From assembly GCA_046757725.1 (NCBI GenBank), contig JBHHYU010000008.1, positions 1 to 64,000 of the forward strand: a stretch of 64,000 nucleotides of DNA. The letters are read 5' to 3'. Positions 16,288 through 24,845 of this stretch are shown one piece after another (position 1 is the stretch's first letter; each line of letters starts with the position of its first letter). Origin of the DNA: JBHHYU01 sp046757725 (GTDB lineage: Bacteria; Desulfobacterota; Binatia; UBA9968). The notes beneath the pieces were generated by a model, which ran no database searches, was not told where the DNA came from, and was given only the letters and a program-made list of their open reading frames with translations. A program made the translations under genes and the position numbers.

Positions 16288-19200
16288 ATGACCATGAACG
16301 ATGAAAAACTACAAGATCGGAATCGCTTGACGCGCCGGGATTTCCTGCGCTGGATGGGTATCGGGAGCGGCACAGCAGTACTCAGCACAGGGTTGCCGTT
16401 GAGGCTTCTGGCTGCTGCGCGCCCCGGCGAGAATCCCCTCGCTGGTTCGGTGGACCGTAACTGGGAAAAAATATATCGCAATCAGTACAAGTATGATCGT
16501 GTTTTCGACTGGGTCTGCTCCCCCAATGACACTCATGCCTGTCGAGTACGGGCCTATGTCCGAAATGAGATCGTGACGAGACTCGGATCAACCTACGACT
16601 ACCAGACTTACGCCGACCTTTACGGTAACAAAGCCACCCCGAACTGGAACCCACGGCAGTGCGCCAAGGGCTATACTTTCCATCGGGTGATCTACGGACC
16701 CTACCGGCTCAGGCATCCCATCGTCCGCAAAGGCTGGAAGGCCTGGGCCGACGCCGGCTTCCCTGAGCTGAGACCGGAAAACAAAGCGAAGTACATGTTC
16801 GACAACCGCGGCCAGGACGAGTTTGTTCAGATCTCCTGGGAGGATGCGCTTCAAAGCATCGCCAAGGCCATCGTCGCCATTTCGACACGTTACAGCGGTG
16901 AGGGGGGAAAGAGGCGGTTGCTGGCCCAGGGCTACCAGCCGGAAATGGTTGAGGCTGCCGCGGGTGCCGGCACTCGTTGCGTCAAGATGCGTGGAGGCAT
17001 GGGCCTTCTAGGGGTCATCGGCAAATACGGGTTGTACCGGCTCAACAATTCGCTTGCGCTCCTCGATGCGAAGATTCGAGGGGTAGGTCCAGAAAAAGCA
17101 CTAGCTGGCCGCAACTGGTCTAATTATACCTGGCACGGAGATCAGGCGCCCGGCCACCCATGGGTGCACGGACTGCAAACATCGGACTGCGATTTCAACG
17201 ACTTGCGCTTCACCAAGCTCATTATCTTGGACGGAAAGAATCTCGTAGAAAATAAGCTACCCGATGCCCACTGGTTCATCGAGTGCATGGAGCGTGGGGG
17301 AAAAATTGTCGTTATCGCCCCGGAATACGGACCTCCTGCAACCAAGGCTGATTACTGGATTCCCATTAGGCCCGAGACCGACACGGCACTCTGGCTTGGT
17401 GTTACTAAACTGATTTTCGAAAACAAGTGGTACGATGAGACATTCGTCAAACGCCATACCGATTTCCCCCTCCTCGTCCGTACCGATACGTTGAGGCGTC
17501 TGCGGGCACATGAGATCTTCCCGAACTATTCCTCCAACCTCTCCCCTGATGGGCCTTCGATGAAGATCCAAGGTCTTACACGGGAGCAACACTCCAAACT
17601 CGGTGATTTTGTAATCTGGGACCAGAAAAACAATGGCCCAGCCGCGCTCACGCGAGATGATGTGGGAGAGACGATGGCTAAAAAGAGGCTGGACCCAACC
17701 CTGGAAGGAACGTTCAAGGTCAAGCTTGTCGACGGTAAAGAGGTGGAGGTCGCCACGCTTTGGACGCTCTATCGGACCCATCTTCGGGACTATGACCTTG
17801 ACACGGTATCAGAGATCACGCATGCACCCAAGAACCTGATCGAACAGCTTGCCAAGGACATCGGAGCGATAAAACCAGTTGCGATCCACCAGGGCGAGGG
17901 GATCAATCACTGGTTCCACGGTACCGAGATGAACCGTGCAGCCTACCTGCCACTGATGCTAACCGGCAACATTGGCAGGCCGGGAGCCGGGGGCCATACA
18001 TGGGCAGGAAATTACAAAGCAGGTCTTTTTCAGGGTTCCCCATGGACCGGGCCGGGCTTTAAGGGGTGGGTAGCCGAGGACCCATTCCACCCGAATTTGG
18101 ACCCCAAGGCCCATGGAAAAAACGTAAAGATCCATGGCTACACTAAGGGCGAGGAGCCAGCCTACTGGAACCATGGGGACCGGGCATTGATTCTCAACAC
18201 ACCGAAGTTCGGCCGTAAGAATTTTACCGGCGAGACCCACATGCCAACACCGACCAAAGCCATTATCTTTAACAACGTTAACCTGATCAATAATGCCAAG
18301 TGGGCCTACGGGATGATTAAGAACGTCAACCCCAACATCGAGATGATCGTCTCGCTGGATATTCAGATGACTGCCTCTATTGAGTATGCAGACATTGCGC
18401 TGCCAGCGAATAGCTGGATGGAGTTTGAAGGGTTGGAGATGACGGCGAGCTGCTCAAATCCCTTCTTGCAGATCTGGAAGGGAGGTATTTCACCGGTGTT
18501 TGATAGCAGGGATGACCTGACGATTCTGGCTGGCATCGCCGGCGAGCTTGCCGAGATTACGGGAGAGAGCCGCTTTCGGGATCATTTTAAGTTCGCTGCG
18601 CCCGAACAGCGCGGGATCTATATCCAGCGCCTGCTCGACACCTGCACGACCACGGCAGGGTATAAACTCAAGGACATTATGGCCGGCAAGTATGGACCCC
18701 CGGGGGGCAGCCTGTTGAACTTCCGCACCTACCCTCGCATCCCCTTCTATGAGCAGATCCATGATTCAGAGCCGTTCCACACGGACACGGGGAGACTCCA
18801 CGCCTATGCTGATATCCCTGAGGCAATCGAGTACGGGGAAAACTTCATCGTGCATCGGGAGGGACCAGAGGCTACGCCCTACTTGCCCAACGTCATTGTC
18901 AGTTCAAACCCTCACATTCGCCCGGAGGATTACGGGATCCCTCTAACCGCGGAACACTGGGATGAACGCACCGTCCGCAACGTCAAGCTTCCATGGAGCA
19001 GAGTCAAAGAGACGAAAAATTTCCTGTGGGAGAAAGGCTTCCATTTCTACTGCCTCACTCCGAAGACACGCCACCGGGTCCACAGTGGTTGGTCAAACGT
19101 CGATTGGCACATGCTCTATGACTCAAACTTCGGCGACCCTTACCGTCTTGATAAGCGTGCGCCAACGGTGGGAGAGCACCAGCTCCATATCAATCCTCAG

Positions 19201-19767
19201 GCAGCACGGAAATTAGGGATCAACGATGGCGATTACGTTTACGTGGATGCCAACCCGGCCGACCGCCCCTACCTCGGCGCAACGCCCAGCGATCCTTTCT
19301 ACAAGGTATCGCGCTGCATGCTGCGAGTGAAATACAACCATGCTTATCCCTATAACATCGTCATGATGAAGCACGCCCCGTTCATCGCCACAGAAAAGAG
19401 CGTCAAGGCACACGAAACACGCCCCGACGGCCGCGCCCTATCGGAAAATACCGGCTACCAGGCCAATCTCCGCTACGGCTCCCAGCAATCCGTCACCCGT
19501 AATTGGCACATGCCAATGCACCAAACGGACAACCTTTTTCACAAGTCAAAGGTCTTTATGGGGTTTATCTTTGGCGGTGAAGCCGACAACCACGCGATCA
19601 ACACCGTACCGAAGGAAACCCTGGTGCGCGTCACGAAGGCTGAGGACGGAGGCCTTGGCGCCAAAGGCATCTGGAAACCGGCCACCACCGGCTACACGCC
19701 GGACAACGAGAACGACTTCATGAAACGATATCTGGCAGGGGAGCTGGTCAAGGTGCCGGGCAAATAG
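16288..19767 (+). CDS. nxrA: NxrA/NarG-like molybdopterin catalytic subunit, Tat-exported (nitrite oxidoreductase/nitrate reductase family)
   Basis: This protein of about 1159 residues has a twin-arginine signal (LTRRDFLRW, RR at 16-17), so the active site is periplasmic. The proximal Fe-S motif is Asp74-x2-Cys77-x7-Cys85-x39-Cys125. Asp replaces the His/Cys at the first position, as I recall for the Nitrospira/anammox Nxr group. Asp285 in WHGDQAPGHP aligns with the Mo-ligating Asp of NarG, marking the type II DMSO reductase family. The EYGPPATKADYWIP segment is also Nxr-like. AAGGAGAG precedes the start; ATG 16294 is an alternative. The enzyme could oxidise nitrite or reduce nitrate; chlorate or selenate reductase relatives are less likely. 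Confidence 0.82.
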   Translation: MTMNDEKLQDRNRLTRRDFLRWMGIGSGTAVLSTGLPLRLLAAARPGENPLAGSVDRNWEKIYRNQYKYDRVFDWVCSPNDTHACRVRAYVRNEIVTRLGSTYDYQTYADLYGNKATPNWNPRQCAKGYTFHRVIYGPYRLRHPIVRKGWKAWADAGFPELRPENKAKYMFDNRGQDEFVQISWEDALQSIAKAIVAISTRYSGEGGKRRLLAQGYQPEMVEAAAGAGTRCVKMRGGMGLLGVIGKYGLYRLNNSLALLDAKIRGVGPEKALAGRNWSNYTWHGDQAPGHPWVHGLQTSDCDFNDLRFTKLIILDGKNLVENKLPDAHWFIECMERGGKIVVIAPEYGPPATKADYWIPIRPETDTALWLGVTKLIFENKWYDETFVKRHTDFPLLVRTDTLRRLRAHEIFPNYSSNLSPDGPSMKIQGLTREQHSKLGDFVIWDQKNNGPAALTRDDVGETMAKKRLDPTLEGTFKVKLVDGKEVEVATLWTLYRTHLRDYDLDTVSEITHAPKNLIEQLAKDIGAIKPVAIHQGEGINHWFHGTEMNRAAYLPLMLTGNIGRPGAGGHTWAGNYKAGLFQGSPWTGPGFKGWVAEDPFHPNLDPKAHGKNVKIHGYTKGEEPAYWNHGDRALILNTPKFGRKNFTGETHMPTPTKAIIFNNVNLINNAKWAYGMIKNVNPNIEMIVSLDIQMTASIEYADIALPANSWMEFEGLEMTASCSNPFLQIWKGGISPVFDSRDDLTILAGIAGELAEITGESRFRDHFKFAAPEQRGIYIQRLLDTCTTTAGYKLKDIMAGKYGPPGGSLLNFRTYPRIPFYEQIHDSEPFHTDTGRLHAYADIPEAIEYGENFIVHREGPEATPYLPNVIVSSNPHIRPEDYGIPLTAEHWDERTVRNVKLPWSRVKETKNFLWEKGFHFYCLTPKTRHRVHSGWSNVDWHMLYDSNFGDPYRLDKRAPTVGEHQLHINPQAARKLGINDGDYVYVDANPADRPYLGATPSDPFYKVSRCMLRVKYNHAYPYNIVMMKHAPFIATEKSVKAHETRPDGRALSENTGYQANLRYGSQQSVTRNWHMPMHQTDNLFHKSKVFMGFIFGGEADNHAINTVPKETLVRVTKAEDGGLGAKGIWKPATTGYTPDNENDFMKRYLAGELVKVPGK

Positions 19768-19801
19768 AGGGAGCTTGCAAGATAGACCGAGGAGAACTCA
19801 G

Positions 19802-20098
19802 ATGCCTTATGACGATCCTGATCCCACGGATCCCAATATCTTGGTGGGGGTAGCCCTGCCGGCCGATGCGGAAGTAATATGCGAGATGGCCTACGTCTTT
19901 GCCGAAGAATTTATCCGAATGGGGTACGATCGAGAGCGAGTGCTGCAGGTTTTCAAGAACCCGTTTTACACCGGTCCGCACAATGCTTACCGGGACCTGG
20001 GCGAAGAGAAAGTCCAGTCCATTATCGAGGAGTGTATCCACGCATGGGGCGGTGTCTGTTTTGTTGATTGCGACGACGGAAAGGAGACAGAACCATGA
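19802..20098 (+). CDS. Small conserved-looking protein encoded between nxrA and nxrB, function unknown
   Basis: This 98-residue acidic soluble protein has no signal peptide. Visible features are a DDPDPTDPNILVG start, a helical middle (ICEMAYVFAEEFIRMGYDRE) and two late cysteines (GGVCFVDCDDG). GAGGAGA lies before the ATG, and the stop overlaps the nxrB start as ATGA, so it is translationally coupled to nxrB. That arrangement argues it is real and works with the Nxr complex, perhaps in assembly or as a small subunit. I do not recognise a family. An upstream in-frame start at 19775 is less likely. Confidence 0.75.
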   Translation: MPYDDPDPTDPNILVGVALPADAEVICEMAYVFAEEFIRMGYDRERVLQVFKNPFYTGPHNAYRDLGEEKVQSIIEECIHAWGGVCFVDCDDGKETEP

Positions 20099-21360
20099 GT
20101 CAGGTTTACAACTGGCAACTCGGCCGCAAGATGGATTATCCCTTTCCGGCCGCATATCCGAAGCGGCAGTTCGCCTTTGTCTTTAATATCAACCGCTGCA
20201 TCGCCTGCCAGACCTGTACCATGGCCTGCAAATCAACCTGGACCTTCAGCAAGGGCCAGGAACATATGTGGTGGGCCAACGTCGAGACCAAACCTTATGG
20301 TGGTTATCCCCAGTTTTGGGACATGAAGATCCTGCGGCTTCTCGAGGAAGCCAACCCCGGAGGGCAGCAATGGTCGGGAACCCCTTCCGGGAACTCCAAA
20401 AACCCCTACGGTCGTTTTGACGGACAAACTATTTTTGAGGCTAAGAAAGCGCTTCAGCCCGGGAGCTCACGGGTCCTAGGTTACCTTCCCACCGACGAGG
20501 AGTGGAACTTTCCCAACATCTATGAGGACAATCCGCTCGGCAAGAAAGGGGTGCCCAACCAATTCGACACAACCGGAGTGGAGCTGCCCGTACACAAGAC
20601 CTGGTTCTTTTATCTGGCGCGTATTTGCAACCACTGTACCTACCCCGGGTGTCTGGCAGCCTGCCCGCGCAAGGCCATTTACAAACGCCCTGAGGACGGC
20701 ATCGTCCTCATCGACCAGAAGGAGTGCCGTGGCTACCGTAAGTGCGTGGAGGCCTGCCCTTACAAAAAGGCAATGTATCGGGGCAATACCCGAGTGACCG
20801 AGAAATGCATTGCCTGCTACCCACGAGTCGAGGGTAAAGACCCCGAGAGTGGTGGCCAGCCTATGGAAACGCGTTGCATGGCGGCGTGCGTGGGCCAGAT
20901 GCGCATGCAGGGCCTAGTCAAAATGAACCGGGACGGCACCTGGACCGAAGACCGACACAATCCGATCTACTACCTCGTGCATGTGGCCAAAGTAGCCCTA
21001 CCGCTTTATCCCGAACTCGGCACTTTACCCAATGGTTACTATATTCCTCCCCGCTGGGTACCGCGACCTTATCTTCGGCAGATGTTCGGTCCAGGCGTTG
21101 ACAACGCGATCGAGCGTTATATTAACCCGGACCGAGAACTCCTTGCGGTCCTGCAGCTTTACCGGCGCTCCAACCGAATCATCTTCCGCTATGAAATTAA
21201 GAAGGGGCCAAAGATCTATGAGGCCACGCACCGCGGCCGGAAAGTGACGCTGTACAACGACACCATTATCGCTTATGGCCGAAACAACAAGGAGATCTTC
21301 CGAACCACTGTTGAGGAGCCGGTTTATGTACGGTCGAAAAAACATGCCAACTCGATATGA
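20095..21360 (+). CDS. nxrB: NxrB/NarH-like four-cluster Fe-S subunit
   Basis: This 421-residue subunit opens with SQVYNWQLGRKMDYPFP and a CIACQTCTMACKSTW cluster motif (Cys35, 38, 41, 45), strongly resembling Nitrospira-type NxrB. Further groups are CNHCTYPGCLAACP, CRGYRKCVEACP and CIACYP...CMAAC, giving the four clusters of the NarH/NxrB family. It relays electrons from the molybdenum subunit to the heme b gamma subunit. It has no signal peptide and is presumably exported by hitch-hiking on the Tat signal of NxrA. The ATG overlaps the stop of the small upstream gene (ATGA) with GGAG upstream. Confidence 0.87.
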   Translation: MSQVYNWQLGRKMDYPFPAAYPKRQFAFVFNINRCIACQTCTMACKSTWTFSKGQEHMWWANVETKPYGGYPQFWDMKILRLLEEANPGGQQWSGTPSGNSKNPYGRFDGQTIFEAKKALQPGSSRVLGYLPTDEEWNFPNIYEDNPLGKKGVPNQFDTTGVELPVHKTWFFYLARICNHCTYPGCLAACPRKAIYKRPEDGIVLIDQKECRGYRKCVEACPYKKAMYRGNTRVTEKCIACYPRVEGKDPESGGQPMETRCMAACVGQMRMQGLVKMNRDGTWTEDRHNPIYYLVHVAKVALPLYPELGTLPNGYYIPPRWVPRPYLRQMFGPGVDNAIERYINPDRELLAVLQLYRRSNRIIFRYEIKKGPKIYEATHRGRKVTLYNDTIIAYGRNNKEIFRTTVEEPVYVRSKKHANSI

Positions 21361-21449
21361 AGAGATAAAGAGCCCGTATTCCGTTCGTTTTCATTTCCTC
21401 CTGCGCAACGTCCGGCGCCTTCAGGTCACCCACAGTTCAGGAGATCGTG

Positions 21450-22253
21450 ATGAAACCTGAAAATCTGAGAAAAGAACAAGAGGTCAGGGAGGGCGATCTA
21501 GCCCTCTGCCGAGCCACTCTGTATAGCGCGCTGGCGCTCGGCTTCCGACCGCCCACAGAGGAAACATTAACTCGCCTCGCCTCTACGGAGGGTGCAACGG
21601 TTTTGGCCGGCGCAGCGGCGCTGCTGGACGGACAGCACCAGGTAACCCTCACCTCCGCCGCAGAGGATCTCAGCAAAATAAAAAAAACCTCCGTATCAGA
21701 GCTCGAAGTCTCATTCTGGCGCCTATTCGGCCATACCGTACGCGGCCAGGTACCCCTATATGAAACCGAGTACGGTGTTGATTCTCTTTTCCAGCAACCG
21801 CAGGAATTGGCAGACCTATTAGGTTTTTACCACGCATTCGGTCTCGCCTTAGACCCGAAAGAACACGAACGGGCAGATCATGTTAGTTGCGAACTCGAGT
21901 TTCTCTCCTTTCTTGCCCTCAAAGAGGTCTACGGCTTGGAGCAACGGGACGACCCTATGCTGGAAGAGACACGTAAGGCCGCGCGCACCTTCTTACGGGA
22001 TCATCTCGGTCGGTTCGCGCCTGCCTTCACCAGGAAGCTTTCTCGTGAAGACCGGGAGGGCTTTTACGGGGCTCTAGGTGAGCTCTGCGCGAGGTTTGTG
22101 ATCGAAGATTGTACCCGACTCAGCGTGTCGGTCGGCCCAGAGAGTTTAGGCTTGCGTCCAGCTGCTGAAGATCAAGTGCCGATGGCATGTGACAATGGAG
22201 CGGAGTGCACTGAGTTGTCCGGCGCTTGCGAACAGGAAATAATGGAAAAATGA
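21450..22253 (+). CDS. TorD/NarJ-family chaperone for the Nxr-type enzyme
   Basis: This all-helical protein of 267 residues has the TorD-family character: an N-terminal LCRATLYSALALGF helix, a Y-E-T-E-Y segment (PLYETEYG) and a DHVSCELEFLSFLALKE helix typical of the group. Such chaperones hold the molybdoenzyme apoprotein until cofactor is inserted and then release it to Tat. It lies in the nxr operon, whose catalytic subunit is a Tat substrate. ATG 21450 follows CAGGAGATC; a GTG three bases earlier is the alternative. The last codons overlap the next gene (ATGA). Confidence 0.8.
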   Translation: MKPENLRKEQEVREGDLALCRATLYSALALGFRPPTEETLTRLASTEGATVLAGAAALLDGQHQVTLTSAAEDLSKIKKTSVSELEVSFWRLFGHTVRGQVPLYETEYGVDSLFQQPQELADLLGFYHAFGLALDPKEHERADHVSCELEFLSFLALKEVYGLEQRDDPMLEETRKAARTFLRDHLGRFAPAFTRKLSREDREGFYGALGELCARFVIEDCTRLSVSVGPESLGLRPAAEDQVPMACDNGAECTELSGACEQEIMEK

Positions 22254-23206
22254 GCCCTGGGGTTCTTCTCAGTTACGACTCCAGTTTAATGGAAGAGGCT
22301 GTCTTCCTCGCTTTGCAGGGACATCCGGCCGCCGTGGAATTTTTCGGTGAGCGCAACAAACTCTACGAAATCAGTGATTCGGAGGAACAAGAGCGTGCCT
22401 TTCGGGATTTCCATTGCGCCTGGTTTACCCGTTTAGAATTCGCCGACCAGATCGAAAAGGCAGTCAACGAACACCCTTTTCTTACTTCCAGTGTCAGGCG
22501 CTGTGTCGTAGCTTGCGTCTCAAGAAAGCAAGATGAAGGAGCTGAACTCTTTGTCGGTTCCCAAGCAGAAAACAGCGAAAAAGAGCGTCGTACGGTGCGA
22601 ATCCTATTGAGACCTGAATCATTTCTTGACTCCCTTACTCTACTAAGACTGCTTCGCCATGAACTTTTGCACATCACGGACATGCTCAGCACTAGCTTCG
22701 GCTATGACCCGATCCTACCGAAGGCACCAGGCGGGCCCGCCTATGACCAATTACTACAAGACCGCTACCGTGTCCTGTGGGATGCAACGATAGATGGTCG
22801 AATGGTGCGGCGCGGCTGGGCGCCCGATTCGATCCGTGTAGAGCGCCTTTGTGAATTCCGCCATGCCTTTCCCATGTTCAGGGAAGCGGCCTCTCAGCTG
22901 TTTGATCGCTTTTTCGACCAAGAGCCACATACGCATGGCGAATTGGTTACATTCGCCTGCAACCCCATGGCCGCCGTAGATGACTCACCAATGACGCGCA
23001 GCCCCGGAAGCCGGTGCCCTCTTTGCGGTTTTCCAACGTATGCGTTCGAGCCGGCGCCTGAGCACCTGCCTCTAGAGGTCCTCTCTCAGATCACTCAAGA
23101 CTTTCCGCGGTGGCGCCCAACTCAGGGTCTTTGCACCCAGTGTGCGGATCTTTACCGGGCACGTTGGGCCTCGTCTCGTGCAGAGAGTCCTTTTCCGGGA
23201 ACATAG
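22250..23206 (+). CDS. Unknown HELLH-motif protein with C-terminal CxxC pairs, last gene of the nxr operon
   Basis: This 318-residue soluble protein lacks a signal peptide. Residues 137-141 read HELLH followed by ITD, the HExxH pattern of zinc metalloproteases, although a third ligand is not obvious. Near the C-terminus CPLC (256-259) and CTQC (295-298) could form a zinc ribbon or bind Fe-S. It begins inside the chaperone stop codon (ATGA), so it is co-translated with it and likely acts in maturation of the Nxr-type complex. I do not recognise a named family, and protease activity is only suggested by the motif. An upstream TTG start at 22226 is unlikely. Confidence 0.75.
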   Translation: MSPGVLLSYDSSLMEEAVFLALQGHPAAVEFFGERNKLYEISDSEEQERAFRDFHCAWFTRLEFADQIEKAVNEHPFLTSSVRRCVVACVSRKQDEGAELFVGSQAENSEKERRTVRILLRPESFLDSLTLLRLLRHELLHITDMLSTSFGYDPILPKAPGGPAYDQLLQDRYRVLWDATIDGRMVRRGWAPDSIRVERLCEFRHAFPMFREAASQLFDRFFDQEPHTHGELVTFACNPMAAVDDSPMTRSPGSRCPLCGFPTYAFEPAPEHLPLEVLSQITQDFPRWRPTQGLCTQCADLYRARWASSRAESPFPGT

Positions 23207-23314
23207 CCACATCCTCGCGTTGATTGACAGCCGGGAGAAACGCTACCTCGCAGCAACCGCCTTGCTCATTCCAGCCTAGGAATTATCTGTAAAATTATTG
23301 TAGTATACAAAGTG

Positions 23315-24841
23315 ATGGCTAAGGTCTATGTCGCCGGCGTGGGAATGACAAAATTCGGGAAGAGCCCTCAATCGCTGGTTGAGCTTTTTTGTGAAGCTGC
23401 TTCCCGCGCCCTCTCAAACTCATCGTTCCAGGAAATGGATGCCTTGTACATTGGCGCCATGAACCCCGAACAGTTTACGGGAGAGAGCAATATCGCGTCG
23501 CATATCGTCGATGCCTTAGGTGGAACCGGTTTGCCCGCACTCAGGATAGAAACGGCCTCCTCCGCCGGGGCAGCGGCACTGCTCGCCGCATACCAGGCAG
23601 TGGCCTCGGGGTATTACCGGCGCGTTCTGGTGCTGGCTGGAGAAAAAATGACCCATCTCAGCACTAGCGCAACCACTCGGATTCTAGCTGAGGTCATCGA
23701 CAGGCAAGAGCGACAGTGCGGGGCAACTATGCCGGCCCTAGCAGCCATGATCACGGAAAAGTACCGAAAGAGATATCGTCTTTCGGCATCACGTCTGGAG
23801 CATATGCTTTGTCGCGTAGCGATGAAAAATCACCGGAACGGCTCACACAACCCCCATGCGCAGTTTCAAAAACCTCTTTCGGAAAAGGCATACTTTTCGA
23901 GCAAGATGATCTCCACGCCACTCAGGCTTTATGATTGTGCGCCCATTACCGACGGCGCAGCAGCTGTGATCTTGACCTCGGAACATACGGACCTAGTTAT
24001 CGCCGGCATAGGGCAGAGCACGGGGCCTGTCAGCCTTAGAGAGCGAGATTCTTTCACTTCCTTTCCCGCTACCCAGATTGCTGCTGCGAGGGCTTATGAG
24101 ATGGCTGGTGTCTCCCCTAAGGACATCGATTTTGCGGAAGTGCATGACGCCTTTACTCCATTTGAAATCATCGGTACGGAAGACCTAGGATTTTTTCCTC
24201 CTGGAAAAGGTGGTGAGGCTGTGGAGGCGGGAAAAACTGCCTTGGAAGGGTCACTGCCCGTCAACCCTTCGGGAGGTCTCAAATCCCGCGGGCATCCCGT
24301 GGGAGCAAGCGGTTTGGCACAGATCGTGGATAACGCAGACCGACTAAGGGGAAACTCTGAGGCAAAGTCGCGACGCGAGGCCAAGAGGGCCTTGGCTCAA
24401 AGTATCGGGGGCCTAGCCGCCAACAACTTTGTGACCATCCTCGAGCGCAGTGACAGCTCGACTCAAGTCCAAAACCTATGGCCTCACCGGTACCCTCCCT
24501 CTTCCCTTCGGCGTCTTTCCCAACCTAAGTCGGATCACAAGGCGCCCGGCGATGAGGGTCGCATTGAAACGTTTACAGTTCTTCATGTCACCCCTGATGG
24601 CTTCCTTCCTCCTCTGGCACTTGCTCTCATTCGTGACAAGCTCGGACGCCTCCATATGGCCCGGGGAGAGGATATCTCCCTTCTAAAAATCGGAAGAGAA
24701 GTGTACCTACGTCAAGGGGTGGATGGTTATTATTTTACGGTAAAGAGCCACCTGCGTCGAGTCATGGATTCCATAGAAAAAGTTTTAGGGCGGCTTCCTC
24801 CATTGCCCCGAAGCAAAAAAACGGCTCACGGCAAAAAGTAA
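23315..24841 (+). CDS. Thiolase-like protein fused to a DUF35-type OB-fold domain, nucleophile Cys apparently replaced
   Basis: Residues about 1-385 form an SCP-x/acetoacetyl-CoA-thiolase-like fold, with AEVHDAFTPFE and GHPVGASG segments of that family. The expected nucleophile motif E-x-A-C-A-S-G reads E79-TASSAG here, with Ser82 where Cys normally lies. Residues about 405-480 (after IETFTVLHVTPDG) look like the DUF35 OB-fold partner, usually a separate protein, and are followed by a basic tail. The zinc-ribbon cysteines of DUF35 are absent. It may be a non-condensing CoA-binding thiolase-like protein or have altered chemistry. The FadR-type regulator begins four bases downstream. Confidence 0.78.
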   Translation: MAKVYVAGVGMTKFGKSPQSLVELFCEAASRALSNSSFQEMDALYIGAMNPEQFTGESNIASHIVDALGGTGLPALRIETASSAGAAALLAAYQAVASGYYRRVLVLAGEKMTHLSTSATTRILAEVIDRQERQCGATMPALAAMITEKYRKRYRLSASRLEHMLCRVAMKNHRNGSHNPHAQFQKPLSEKAYFSSKMISTPLRLYDCAPITDGAAAVILTSEHTDLVIAGIGQSTGPVSLRERDSFTSFPATQIAAARAYEMAGVSPKDIDFAEVHDAFTPFEIIGTEDLGFFPPGKGGEAVEAGKTALEGSLPVNPSGGLKSRGHPVGASGLAQIVDNADRLRGNSEAKSRREAKRALAQSIGGLAANNFVTILERSDSSTQVQNLWPHRYPPSSLRRLSQPKSDHKAPGDEGRIETFTVLHVTPDGFLPPLALALIRDKLGRLHMARGEDISLLKIGREVYLRQGVDGYYFTVKSHLRRVMDSIEKVLGRLPPLPRSKKTAHGKK

Positions 24842-24845
24842 TTCT

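Noticed and set aside
16288..19767. Ethylbenzene dehydrogenase, perchlorate or selenate reductase catalytic subunit
   Set aside because: Same superfamily, but the NxrB N-terminus and NxrA segments resemble Nitrospira-type Nxr more closely.
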